Positions 41,004 through 55,600 of a stretch of 64,000 nucleotides of DNA are shown piece after piece. The notes below the pieces were generated by a model. The model was not told the origin of the DNA and did no database searches. It saw only the letters and a list, made by a program, of their open reading frames with translations. The first letter of the stretch is position 1; the number at the start of each line of letters is the position of its first letter. This stretch comes from Trileptium ribeirensis (lineage: Eukaryota; Nematoda; Enoplea; Enoplida; Thoracostomopsidae). Both the position numbers and the translations under genes were made by a program. The DNA lies in contig JASANE010012242.1 of assembly GCA_030248225.1 (NCBI GenBank), positions 33,589-97,588 on the forward strand, read 5' to 3'.

Positions 41004-43658
41004 CGTTTCTGTTACTTCAATTTGTTTCAAATTGTCAACGTGACGTCCACCTTGCTGTGGTCGTTGTTTCGCTAGCGACCGCTCAGTGTTTCGATTCGCC
41101 GAAGCTGCAACCATGATTTTACCCTCGTTACTAGGCCGAGCAATAATTGTTTGAAACGTTGTTGAGCCGCGCTTGCCCGCCATCTGCGTGCCACCGCTAG
41201 CAGCTATCACAGAAGTTGTAGCAACGACAGACGTTGGGGATGTTAGCTTAACGGTAACGGGCACAATCACGGATGGCGCAATCGCTTTAGTACTGGATCG
41301 CGCCGTGACCACGTGTGTACTTTTAATACCTGGCGCTGCTGATGAAGTGACAACGTCGATTTTCGGAGTTATCGAGGATGGTGGTTGAACAGACAATGCC
41401 GGCGGCGGAACATAAGTCGGAGGAAGGCCAAAGGGCGGCGGCGGATGCGATGCTACTAAAGATGTAGTAGATACAGAAGTTGACTGTGGCATTGAAGACA
41501 CGCAGGCAGGGGTATGTTGTGGAACGGACGTTGGCGGCGGCCTTATCAATGATTGAGACGGTGGTGCTGGTGCTGGCACACTAGAAGAGTTGACAATGTT
41601 CGGTGGTGGAATTGATATATTTGGAGGAGGTGCTGCTGCATGATGCGTTGGTCTCAGCGGCTGCGTCTGCAGTACTCGTTGTTGCTTTGCCGTCTGGTCT
41701 TCAGATGGAGGAGGAACGACAAATGTATTAGTAGACTCCAGTGCCGTCCGACCCACAATGGAAGTTTGAGGCGGCGGCACTGACAAATTCAATACCATCG
41801 CCGCAGTATTATTACCAGACGGAGTGGGTGGCGGAAGACCTAGTGCAGCAACAGGATGCCGTGCTACATAGTGTCCGAATGCTGGTTGCTGCCGTGTACT
41901 GGCTGGCGGCGGCGTATCAAGTGTTATTACTGGCGGAGGTGGTATGCCAGTGTTCAAAATCGGCGGCATGATCGGAAATCGCGGTGGACCCAACTCAACT
42001 CTGGCGTGTGGTACCGGACGCGAGTCCACAATATTATAGTGGGATGTTCCTTTCGCGCCATCAGTCAACGCCGCGTATAAATCAGAGCGTCGATGTCTTC
42101 GGCGAGTTCGCGCCACTGGACTGAGACTGCGCGTGCGAGAACGCGAGCGTCGTGCAGGGGAAGGACTCACTGACTGTATTGAGTCATCACTTCGATATGG
42201 ACTTCGGCTAATGCTGCGGCTCGAAACTATGCCGTAACGCGAACTCCCGACATGATATGATTCTCGATAGGCGGTCGAATCGGTGTGGTAATAATGATGA
42301 CGATGGTGACGATGATGTCGCCGGTACTGTCGATCACTACTGTGATGATACTGGCGTTTTGAGACATCATACGAAGGATAAGTTTCCTGTTTTCTGCCAC
42401 GACGATCAATAACGAATCCGGCTTCCGTTTGTAGCTGACGATAGCGGTTACGATGAAGCATCGTTGGGGAAGGGCTTCCACTTATACTGCGATAAGGACC
42501 GTTGCTTTCATCTAAGTTTTTATCGTGTTTATAATACCTGTCATTTGACCCGTACAATCTTCTGTAATACTGATCATCTGACTGTGTTGCTGGTAGCCGA
42601 CGGCTCTCATAACTGTCTCCTGCCAATTCTGATGATTCAGTCACATTATTACGACTTGTAATTTCAGGTTGTAGTTTTTTTGGATCTATGTCTATATTTC
42701 TTGACGTTACTTTGTCACAAACAGCATCAGCGATAGGCAACGGACTGGAACATTCTTTGTCATTAATGTGGGCTTCCGAATCGTTTTGGCTTGCACTACG
42801 GCAAGCGTTAGGGTCCGTAATAGTAATTTCAGTAGTTGTGCTAGGAGCAGTTGCAATATTAGCAGGTTGCACCGGTGAATTAATCAACTCCTGCGAATTT
42901 GGTTTTTTGATGCTCTGCACAGAACCGGCGGTTGTTGAGGCTTCGCCGGAGACATTTGCTGTAATGTTAGCCTGCACAGTCGCAGTCCACTGTCGTTTTA
43001 ACGGCGATTTTTGTGAAAGCATATCTAAATAGGTAGCCCGATTCGACTGAGCCTTAACCAAAGGGCCATCGGTTCGACTAGCACTAGCAGTTGTTTTTGA
43101 TGAAGATTGTTTAACAGTTGCTGCACGACGCAACAACGCAATTGGAGAGGGGCCGCTGTAACCTATTTCAGTTGTAGCCTCATTTTTCACGTTGGCTGTG
43201 CCGTCGTCGATAACAACGTTAGAATTTCCATTCTCATTCTGATCCGCAGAAATGGCCGCTGCACTATAAGTTGCTGCAATAGCGTCAGAAGCTGCAGAAG
43301 TTTCGTTGCTGCTGCGACGATTTTTGGAAACCTTTCTTAACAGAACATATTGAACGGTTCCGTCTGGAAGATGACGAATTTTAACGTGTTTTGTACCAGC
43401 GTTAGTGCTAAAAGCACCGCCACCATCAGAAACATTACTTGTGTCACTATTATTTGTTTCCATAACGGCCGAACTCGGTAAATTTGTCGCTGTAGACGTA
43501 GCAGTCACAATGGGCCTCCGCAGCTTAATACGTTTCGGTGACGATTGATCGGAACTAGCGAATTTTGAGGTACCCATTTCTGCTGTCGCATCCTGACGAC
43601 CATCGATTTGCCGCTGCGCCACTGTTTCACCCCGAGCTATTGATCTCAACTGATTAGC
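41004..43658 (-). CDS. SR/Pro-rich gene, 885-codon exon
   Basis: The acceptor is TATTATAG before GCT AAT CAG and the donor is ACG|GTAAGT: 2655 bases, phase 0 at both ends. It contains HLPDGTVQYVLLRKVSK near 43390-43330, a His/Tyr/Arg cluster near 42330-42285, RS repeats near 42230-42080, and from 41990 to 41370 at least ten PPP cores (GIPPPP, SVPPPQ, SIPPPN, YVPPPA) of the kind bound by WW, SH3 or EVH1 domains. The frame runs on to a stop 24 bases past the donor, so retention of the next intron would end the protein there. Confidence 0.85.
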
Positions 43659-46600
43659 CTATAATATAACATAATATACTATCCCTGACTAGACCGTGGC
43701 ACGATGTCACACGAGTAACATTCTAGCCCAGTACAATCATGGACCTGTTTGCTTAGAGTCAGGACATCAAAACTAATGTTTTGTTGCCGTATTTTGGATC
43801 TGCAAGATTAATATGCTCAGATTACAAGATTCACAGTGAGGTCTCCACTCACATAACTATGCGGTTGAGTCTACAGTCCTAGCGAAACATTCAGCGTATA
43901 CAATAATCCAATGCGAGCACACTAGTGAATCAAATACTTTTAAACGGAAAAGCGGATGTAACCAAACGCTACATCAATTATATAATATGTAGCAAGCTAA
44001 CAACTGAGAACAGAACTACTATGATAGCACATGGTAACTGCTAGACTACATTACACATGAGTGTAAACTTTGCCGACATGAGTCAAGACCAACAAACATC
44101 AAAATCTAGAGTGACAATTTGCGCATGTTTATCTCAAATCCAAAGGAATTTGTACAATAAAGACAGAAAATTGAAATCAAATACAAATTTTGACTAAAGC
44201 GTAATAAAATTATAAATTTTGTTTAATGTATTTGCTGTACTAAAAACCAGAACCAAATCAATTATCATTAAAATAACAAGCAGATCAGCAGAAGGTGCGA
44301 AATCTCATGTTGCGGTCAACAATAATATCCATCTTTAAACCCAGTGCGTTGAACATGTTATAAGAATTTACAGCGTCACGCTACCCCACGCTACAAAATA
44401 TGAGAATTGTTAAAGCGGTTTCTTTGTGATCTCGTCAGCACTTTACAACAGTTCTTATTTGACCACGCAAACATGAAGATACATGCACAATTTTATATAA
44501 TATTCGTAAAATAAAAAATATGCACCCGCTGATAAATTGCTATAATGTACAGCGACACAAAGGCAATTTTAGCAGACTAGCAATTGCAATTTTAAGACCT
44601 TCACGATTTATTGTAACTGCAATTTTCTGGAATACATTTAGTAACTATGCATGCATCATCAAGTATTATACTACGTTGTAGCTTTGTGCAGCTATAGTGC
44701 AGTACTATTTCGGGCCACGGCTTTATATTTGGTGTTATCTTACCGGCTTAGTAATCGCCTTAACTGACTTATACTATACAAACGAGCGGTCAGTATACAA
44801 TTATTAAATTTCGAAGTAAAATTTTATTTCCCCACGAGCGAAGAAAAAGTGTGTTGCGGTCAGTTGTGGCGAGTACTGTTAAGTTTACTATTTCTCATGA
44901 AGCTAGCTAGGTAAACTAAAAAACACTCCCATGCAAACGTTTATTTAGAGCGATTTCCGGTTTACTCACCAATAGTTGAAACCTTGTTAAGTAATAGCAT
45001 TTTACATTTTTCAATTTATAATAAACGAGCTCCACAAGTACATGCTGGCCGCAGGTTTGCAAAGACTAACTTCGAGGACATGTCACAGCTTTCAGATTGA
45101 AAGTATGACAGTTAAATCCAAAAATTTTCGTGGCTTCGTATAGCCTAAATGTCGAAAATAAGTAATTTTGACAGAATTGTCCTTTTTGGCAGAATTGGTC
45201 AGCAGAATCGCTGGCATAACGCCTCAGCCATTTAGCCTAGGCGTCGGCAGCGAGTCAGGACGGTTGAAATTTGGAATTCATGGCATCATATCGCAATCCT
45301 TATTTTAACAAAATCTGAAACAGTGTTACAGTAGACTAGTAATCATACAAAATATTTCAACTTAAATCAATACTTACTTAGCCTGTCCGCAACCTTCCGA
45401 AAAGTGGTCCCCAAGCTCAATCTTGGGAAAAATTGTAAAGTGCGGAATGAATTTCGCTTCAAATGCTAAACACTTCAATATTTTAATGTACTTTGCTGTG
45501 GTACAAGCATTATTAGGCTTTGAATCTGTTTTAGTATTGGAAATAATAAATGTTTAAAAAACATTTTGCATACAGAGAACACAAAATTTGAGACGTTAAA
45601 AATTTTGGACTTAGTTTAATATGGGTTTTTCGCAAGTGAAGAGATCAATATGAGAGATTTGGAAAGTGGCAGTCCCACCCCCATCAATTTGGACAAGGCA
45701 CCTTGCTAAATACGTCCTTGTATGTGCTATACCTTCACCGTTAAGTATACTGGTACACTGAGTCCTGGGTAGAAACGAGCTATTTTTACCAAGCTCCACC
45801 GAATGGACGCCGGTTGTGTAACAAAAAGTTTGCTCATCTGACTTTCCAAAACTTATAGGTTTCAAGCTATAGTGCATCTGATAGGACCCGCATGCCAGTT
45901 AAGTTTGGTCTGCTATAAGGCGCCGCAGCCATCTTATCAGTTCACCCACCTTCACAAGGATACTTTAAACCTATTTTTAAAACACTAAAAATTTAATTTT
46001 TCGGAGGGGGGACAAAATTTTTAATTTCTGACCATTATTTCTCCAAGTCGTAGAAATTTGCATGGCACAACCTAATATTCGAAAACTGCAGTCTTTAAGC
46101 TATAGGACCTCCCACTTGAAGAATATCAACAACTTTTTGAAAATATGAAAATTGAAATTTCGCCTTTTATCATGGTGTGAGTTCGTTTTGATCAAATTGC
46201 GTGTTTTATCCTACGTTCTGCTAAATATAAGGCATTTCATTCATTTTCAATTGAATACAGAAGTAAAGATAACATAACTGACGTAAGGGCTTTTAAGTGA
46301 CTTTGAAGTCGCCTCTTGTGACATAAAGTAGAAATAACGAAAATGCGAAATTTGAAGATAGTTGCAAAATCTGAGGACAATTTTCAAATATGAGGAAATT
46401 TGAGGCCGTAGCCACCCAGAAAGTAGTAATAGTAGTATTATTTATTGGCAGTTGTTTTCTTGCCCGGTATTCGTAACCATGTTTCCGAGGATAAAACCCA
46501 GCAATCCATCGCCCAGAACAATGTATAACGACTGCGACATTAAGTATATATACCTTAGATGTCTTTAGCATGCCAGTGGTTGCAAACTGGAAATTTTTTT

Positions 46601-49600
46601 GAAGTTCCGGCTTGATATTTCGATTATTATGCTGCCTTGTTCCAAAGGAACCAGGTGATGTAGACGACGGGCCACTGATAAATACTTCGTGTGTCGACGT
46701 TTTATCGATCGTTGTCGTCAACTCGTCGACAGATTGCCTTCCTCCCGATAATCCGCCAGAAGACCGAGCCCTTGCTTTTGCCTAAATAACAAATTACGAA
46801 TACGATAGATATTGAAGAACCTTGCATTTATTACACAATTAGATGGATTACCAATATTCAACCTTCCTGTCCACAGAAAGAGAGCGAGGCATGAGAACTT
46901 TAGAGCTTCCCCGAGATTTCGGTTAAGTTCATGTTATATTGAGGTGACATCAAAAATGATCGCCATAACAAAACCAGTATCAGGGAGTAACCGGAATTCC
47001 GGTTCCGGCCAAAATCGTGTTCCGGTTGCGGTTCCGGCACAAACCATACCGGAATTCCGGTTTAAAAATTTTGTTTGAAATTTTCGACATTTTTGCTTCA
47101 TTTCTGATCCAAACATATGTAATATATACTATACAATGATCAAGCTCCAATACAACCAAGCAAAAGAAAAGATTAACTAAGCAATATGCCGTGTGCAACG
47201 TAAGTAAGGCACATAATTTTCGTCGGAATTTTTCATAATAATCTGCAGGAGTTTGTTAACAAATCAAAGCCAGGGCGATGCTTGTAGCAGCTACTTTACA
47301 CATTCAGAAGTCTCCGGGTTACGTTCGAATTAAACCGGTCCAACTGGGTAACAGAGTATGGATTACGTAAAAGTACTTAGCGTATGCTTGGTTAAGCTAA
47401 ATTGCGTTAAGCACCAGCCAGTACGTATAAACTTTGCAAATCAGGCTAAATTGAAGTAAACTAACATTATCTGCAACGCAGCCAGAAGCTGCTTTCATGG
47501 CAATCAACTGTATTTATTAAAACTGTGCGAGCAGCATCACAGTTTGTCTCATTTATAGCATTCTGATTAGAAAGTTATCATCATTATCATCTAACTATTG
47601 GGCACTGTTTGTCCAACGCTATCCTAAACAGTGTTCTTACCAATGATCAGAAAATTACTTTCTATCCATTAATTTCTCTTAGAATCACATAAACCAATAA
47701 TTTCAGCTTTCCTACACAACAACATTTGTAATAAACGTATATGTGTAATAAAGGGAGGCGACTGGGAGCAGATCGAAAGTGTTTATTCTACGCTTCATGC
47801 GTCGTAAGTACATTCAATTTGACGCAGTATACGCAAGGGTGTATAGTAGAATGCATTTTTGCTCTATTTGTCCAAAAACCGACATATTGATCGATAAATA
47901 AACCTTATTAGCTTCCTCAGTCTCTTTAAGGTTTCAGAATGGCAATAATGCCATCGCAATACATTAAGTTTAATGTAAAATTTATTTTAATGCATTTTAA
48001 ATCCACTATACCTTAATTTCTTCCTTCATCTGTTTTACTATATTTAAATTGATATAATTTGAATTGCATATATTTCGACTATCCTGCGGTCAACCTGGGT
48101 GATGAGGGCACGGTCTTTCCCCGGCTGATTTGAAAAAATTTTCCCAGCCAGACATTTCCGCTTGCTTCCGTCACAGCTAAGTGACCAAATTGAAAGCCCC
48201 CAGTAAAACTTTGGTCCTGTGGAGAGGCCAGTTTAACACAATTACGTTCACTACACACAGTTCAACACGTGTGTAATTAATCATCGCTATAACTGGTTTG
48301 TAGAGGTGCCGCCGTTATCTTATAAATGGTTCGAGGGTAAAAAAAATTAATTTTCAAAATTTCAGGTCATTTAAAAAGGCTACTTATATTTTGTAGAGCA
48401 ATTTACCACCTACACATTGTGTTCTCTACATACGCAATAATCGGGCATATAACTATTCAAGCAAAATGGCTGGTATTTTGTGCAATATAACAGTGTACGC
48501 GTCTATAAATTTAAATATTTGTATTACATCGACGTGACGCTGCTGCATTACGCACTTCCACAAACGTAATGCCCATACGACCCTGGCTATCGTAACCTCA
48601 AGGGCGGACCTAATGGGTTCTAATTTCTATTTTTCTCTTTGATCCGGGTCAGGCGCAAGCAATTACGGAGCTTAGCAAGCCGCAGGGGCTTATGATTGTG
48701 GAATGTGTTCTGATCCTGCCGGACGGGTTGCGCACGTAGCCTAAGAGGTACTACCTTTGAGGTCCCCAGGGAGGCCGGCTCCGTCACCTGCTCACAGGCC
48801 AAGGAGACCATACCCCTATTCCCTATCCTCGTTTAACCGGGAAGTGTATTTAATAGGTATTCGGATGGGCTTCATTTTCCTACTTTCTCAATAATCAGTG
48901 GCCCCCACTAGGGTCCGACAAATCCCTAGACGTTTAACGTCGGATTCGCGTGTAGTTTCCTATTCTGAGTGTTCAGCGAAAGGTTTTTAATTCTGAGGTA
49001 AGTTTTCCTTATTGGTCGCGCGATTCGTACTCACACGGGAATGTATTTGGTACAATTATGGAATCGGTGAGTCACGCTAAGGTTTGCTTCTTCAATGCGC
49101 GTGTCAAACCTGAATGTGGGTTGTCGATAGGGGTGACGGATTTCAAACCCCTTCGAATATCTATAGCTACTAGGGTCAGCAAAACACTTGGACACATTGG
49201 GTTTGATCGAGTATTTATTGATGAGTCAAAATGGTGTATGGACAAAAATATACTGTACGGGCGAATACAATAGGTACAATGTCACTAGTATGGTACGCTA
49301 TTAGGAGAATGAGCAGGGCGTCAAATGGGGTAAGTTTAACTAACTACTCACTCAGCACTACGATTGCTACTAGAGGGTACTCCGACAAAACAACAGGTTC
49401 AGGCAAGCGAAAGGCGGTAATATAACGGGTACAAATGAGTCATACGGGACGAAGCGTACAAAGTGGGATTGCGGGACTCAATCTTGCTCATCCTAATCAC
49501 GGCTATGGTACACGATAAGTGAATATTCAATATAAAAGGTGTAAAGTAGCGATTGGATTAACATACGACAAAATATTATAGCAAAAGAGTAACGATACAT

Positions 49601-52600
49601 ATCGATATAACGATAAGTTCTGGAGTACATCGGTACGTCTCCTAATTTTTTCCGGTGCGACAATGGTACGACTGGTCTTTTCCTACTCGCATACATACAT
49701 ACGTACGGTGACCATAAGTATGAGATAAAATTTTCAGCAGGTTGCACAGATACAACTGGTTAATTTTAGTTCCAATATTCCCTATAAAACCATTCCTCAA
49801 TCACGGTAACAACACGGTAAAATTTGGCCTTAAACCGAGGTTCATCTGTGACCTAAATAACTGCAAAAACAGATTTTTTCGCGTCCATAAACATGTACTA
49901 AAATAACGCTAAAAATGGTAGGTTGACTTACCTTCTAAATAGCTTATAGGCAGGGAATAACCGGAACCGAAATTTACGGAACCGGAACCACAACCGGAAC
50001 CGTCCATTTAAACCGGATCCGGAACCGGAACCTGGTCTTCGAAATTTATATATAGTAAAACAGATGATGGAAGAAATGAAGGTATAGTGGATTTAAAATG
50101 CATTAAAAATAACTTTTACATTAAACTTAATGTATTGCGATGGTATTATTGCCTTTCTGAATCTTTGAAGAAACTGAGGAAGCTAATAATGTTTATTTAT
50201 CGATCAAATATGTCGGTTTTTGGACATTCAGAGCAAAAAATGTCTTCCACTATACACCATTGCGTATACTGCGTCAAATCGAATGTGCTTACAAAGCTTG
50301 GAGCGTAGAATACACTTTCGCTCTGTCTCCAGTTGCCTCCCTTTACTACACATACGTTTGTTGCATTTTCTTCTGTAGGAAACTTAAAATTATTGGTTTA
50401 TACGATTCTAAGAGAAAATAATAGATAGAAGGTAATTTTCTGATCAGTGGTCAGAGACACTGTTTAGGCTAGCGTTGGACAAACTGTGCCCGTCAGTTAG
50501 ATCATAATGATAATAATTTTCTAATCAGAATGCTACAAATGATACACATTGTGATGCTGCTCGCACAGTTTCAATAAATACAGTTCATTGCCAAGAAATC
50601 AGTTTCTAGCTGCGTTGCAGATAACGTTAGTTTACTTCAATTTAGACTGATTTACCAAGTTTACAAGCGCACTGGCTGGCGGGTGCTTGACGCAATTTAT
50701 GTTAGCCAAGCATACCCTAAGTACTTCTGCGTAAGCCAGACTCTGTTACCGAGTTGGACCGGTTTAATTTAAACGTATCCCACAGACTTCTGGATGTGTA
50801 AAATAGCTGCAACAAGCATCGACCTGGCTTTGATTTAAAACACTCCTCCAGGTTATTATGAAAAATTCCTGCTCAATTGATGTGCCCTACTTACGTTTCA
50901 CACGGCAAATTGGTTAATCTTTTCTTTTGCTTGGTTGTATTGGAGCTTGATCATTGTATAATATATATTACATATGTTTGGCTTACAGGATGAAGCAAAA
51001 ACGTGGAAAATTTCAAACAAAAATTTTAAACCGGAATTCCGGTTCCGGTATGGTTTTTGCCCTTTGCAGGAACCGCAACCGGAACACGATTTTCGCCGGA
51101 ACCGGAACCGGAATTCCGGTTACTCCCTGCTTATAGGTCCCGGCAGGCTGAGGTTGGGACCGAATTCTCTAAGTTTTGCGGAACTCGCTACTGGAAAATT
51201 TGCACTAAACTTATTGCTAAAATTTACTATGTGTGGTGTGCATTAACTGCACTGCACTTTAACAACGCTAGGAATTTTGAGATTTTATTTTGTTTGCCAA
51301 ATTTACGCAATTTTATCGAATAGCATCCAGGGAAAAATGATAAATTATCGATTCTAAGCGCAATTCGGGGTTCACTTAGGACTTTTGTTCACGCTTGGCT
51401 CAACGGAACAATATTCTATGGGCTTACCAAAAAATTCTGCGATACTACGAGTGGTAAAGAAAAGAATCCTAAAATTTAGACTTTGAAGTGCAACTTAGGG
51501 TATTTCGCGTCCTAACACGAGATGATTTGGGTAATATTTGGTTTGGGGTAATTCGTAAACTTATTTAGTCTGATGGAGAGTTCCAAACGGACTCTCACTA
51601 ATCTTACAAAGTGGTTGAAGGCGCTGCCTTTGCGTCCACTTCCACGGCTACAATAAACGTGTAGGGTAACTCAGTGTTCAGCGATAATTCGGTTAAAAAG
51701 GTACTGCATATCTGGGGCTTACAAACGCTTTGTATGCTGATTGTATCGTTCAACTCAGACCAAAAGATCGTGCTGGGTTGATGGTTCAAGGTTAAATGAG
51801 TGCTAATGCGGGTCAACAAACAGTTAATAATTTGGTTGGTTCATCCTATGACAGGTTTTCTAGTTAAGAATCAACCAATTGCTCAGTCCTTGATAAATGA
51901 CAATAAACGGTACGCTTAAACGTGTAAGTAATGAGCCGATCTGGGGCATTCTCAACTTCTACTGATTCAAACACTCTAACAAACATGTCTTACTTAGTTG
52001 ATTTTCTGTACTAATTTAATATCTTGACTCAATGCTTTAACGTGAAGGTTATTCTAAAGAAATCGGGTCATTCATTATTGCTACTAGGTCACGACGCTAA
52101 TGTGGGCAAAGGGACAAGCTTGGGCGAGTCCCTAGTTCATGGCACAACCAATAAATGCTATGAGCGCTAGTTAATTGTTGCTAATTAGGTGGCTATACAG
52201 TACCATGGTAAAAATTTCATGCCAACTTCAGAGCATAGGGGCAGGGGTTAGAATTGTATTCAGGTACCTACCAATTTGACTAAAACTAGAACTATACGTG
52301 GCAATGCCTCGTATATTATCGACACTATCCTAAAAATACTATAGCTTAAGCTATTTTGACTTGAAAACGGCTCTCGTAAAGAGCTCTATTTGGTACTAAA
52401 ATTCAATATTACTAGCGTTTCGTACTTGATGAAACGGGTCAATAAGGGGCGGCCCCGGTTGTCGGGACAACCGTAACAAATTTACTAACTGAAATTCACT
52501 CTGTTTGTATCCTCAGATTGTTCGGGTTCCTGGTTTTCGACCAAGTCCAACACGGTAGGGGCTGGGGAAAACCTACGTATAATTTTCGATATCTCCCTAA

Positions 52601-55600
52601 TTTGCCAGCCTTTCTCTGTGAAATTTTGCACAGGGACTGGCTTCGACCTTATTTATTGATTTATTAGGACTGGGTCAACGGTCCTCACAAATATTGATCC
52701 GTCGGGCGGAGACGTGATAGACTCGATATCGCATCTGGCGATATCGATAACTTTGAAATAAAAAATATTGATACACGCAGTGAGAAGTATCAACGCTAGG
52801 GAAATTAATATTTTCCCTTTTCTGGCCAAAATATGTATAAAAGCAAGACTGAAACCTACTTACGAAAGAAGTACAATTTATACAATTTGAACTAAATCTG
52901 AGCGGCAGTTGCGCGGCTCGGGGTTTGGATTTCCTGTAACTTTTAGATGGGCCACGGCTTTGCCGGGCTTAATGGCTCAAATGGAAGGCCTAACGGGCCT
53001 CTATTAATAGGAAATAGATCATAGAAATTTCTCTAGTAAATTTTGAGTTATTTACATTTGAAGTTCGGGTAGGGGCGGACCCCTGTCGGCCCGTCGGGTT
53101 TGTGATTCCGACTTGATAATGTTGGGTTTTAGAGTGGTGTCCGGTAACGGACACTCCTACGAAGAAACGGCGAGAGTCTCAACAAGATTTCTGGAGAGAA
53201 TCTCAAAATATTTTAATTCCGCGTTTTCGGTGGGGGCAGGCCCCTTCGAGGCCGTCGGGTTTGTGATTCCGATGCGAACTCGATAAGTTTTAAAGTTGCA
53301 TTCGTTGGCAGGCATTACTACGAAGGAACGGCCACGGTTTCAACTAAATTCCTGGAGAAAATCTTAAGATTTTTCCAATTTTATGTTTTCGACGGGGACA
53401 AGCCCCTTCAGGTTCATCGGGTTTGGGATTCCAATGAGATATTTGACCTTCTAAAGGCTAAATCGATAGCGAGGACTCTTATCTAGGTCCGGGTAAAATT
53501 CCAGCCATTCCTAGAGTAATTCTATATTCTAATACTATTAAATTTTCACTCAGAGTGGGCAGTCTCGCTCGCCTGACAATAGCGTTGCGAATCGGGCTGC
53601 GGATTTGTTAAAGTTCTTGGATCAATTCAGAAGCTTGCGTCACTACTGACATCCTAATAAAGTTCGACAATATACTTGTAAGTAAGTTTATCATAGAACA
53701 TGAACTTTAGTTTCGGATTTCTGTCAGTGAGTGCCTACTGACAACCTAGTGCGCATTTGACACATTGCTTAGCAAAATGCAAGAACAAATCACCTACCAA
53801 AACTCAATAAAACAATGACTAAGGACGATACGGAGTTTCCTTTCCAATATTCAATCCAAAAGTTCCGGTTACGGTCGGTTCAGGGATTATATCTTGGTTC
53901 CTAACTCGGCTCAGGGAATCATGTAAAATGAATCTATACGCGAGTGTCGCGTTGCTTTGGACCTTAGCTCATTGACCGAGGGAGGGTCAGGATGACTTCG
54001 ACGAACTAATTCATATGACCGGCTAAACACGACTATGGGTCTGCGGGACAAGCTAGGACGGCAGGGCTATCATGTAGACAATAGTATAGACTGGGAGTCC
54101 ATGGAGGCTTAAGCTTATCGTCAATCGATACGAATTTCTCAGTTCTACCTTATCTACTCTCGAAGCTAACCCTATCCTACATAGATAATACTCGGTGGTT
54201 AAACTAAGCCTCCCTGTCCACACTACGTACTCGGGTCCTTTGATTCGACGTCCATCGTCGGTCCATCCAATCGCTAAGCCAAGACAAGTAAGCCAAAAGA
54301 AAAAATCAGTAAACTGCGAGTAACACTGTAAAGCAAGTAAACGACAGAGCCGGTCTGCAAAACGACCGAACTCTCGCTGTCGAAGTCAGACTGCACGGTG
54401 CAGAGCTCGTGCAGCTCTGCTTAAATACTAACAATTTCAAATTTTAAATTTTTTTGGATTGGCGACCGTTAGAAGTGCTTGGTCAGCACTTTTGTGGCGA
54501 TTTGACCCCAATTATAAGTTGAAGAGCAAACGCTCTTATCAGCTCCAAATTCGATCAAATTTAAACCATTTTAATGTCCAATTTTCATATAATGAAATTG
54601 ATTTATTACCCTTATATGAAACTTTTCTAAGTCTAGTATGAAACTTCTAGGAACTGCTAATAAGTCGTATATAAACCTTCAAACTATAAATTGAAACTTT
54701 CTATTAAGCTGTAACAGTAAACGTTATATTAAGCTACCGGCTTTGATATTAACACCACATCAAGCTCGAGGTAAAGCGTGCTTACTTAAGTACATCGACA
54801 CTGGATCCGTTTTACGATGTCCGTATAACTTTTCGAGTTTGATATTACTTTAATATAAATGTTATACTTGCTGATAAGTGTCTTTTTATATCAAACATCC
54901 AAAACGTTGAGCTTTATATAAAATCTAGATGAGCTTATACAAATGCGTCTTTAGCTGCATATTGAGCTTGTTTACTCAGAAGAGATGCCCGCGTAGATGA
55001 ACCACTATTGTCGCAGAAGTGCAGCAAGCTATCGGTGTACTATTACAACTAAACTTATATAAATTTAATCCTAGACCTGTTATTTACTCAAAAAGGTATA
55101 AGTTTAACACTAGTCGGTAGTGGAACTACATTTGTGAGCGGAGCTTGGGCTGTGGCATTACGAATGTACTCAATTTTATGTTCTTGTAACTACATTGCAT
55201 AGGGCATAGGGCTTTATCATTGGTAAAATATTATATTTGAATTTTTCGACCCCAAAAACCCTATAATGGTTTGATCGAAACAATTCTATTTCAATAAATA
55301 ACACAAATATTGCAAAATTCTCTATTTTAGCTGCATAAGCTTAACTAATTAGCTAATTACTAATTAACCGCTCAAAATTTTTAATCCCAAATATCAGGTG
55401 CACACTCTGACATGATAGGCTTTCAAACAAAAAAAGTTTTTTAAAATCGGTTCAGTGGTTCTTGAGATCCGTATGACCGATCGAACAAACTAACGAACGG
55501 ACGGACATCGACCTTTTTACTCCCAGACAGAAAATAAGCACGCTTCGCTTCGCTCCTCTCAATCAGAAAATATATATACTTACACTGTATAAGCACACTT

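Noticed and set aside
45611..45877. 88-residue minus-strand frame as an exon of the SR/Pro-rich gene
   Set aside because: Neighbouring exons already join in phase 0 and this frame lacks matching splice borders and composition.
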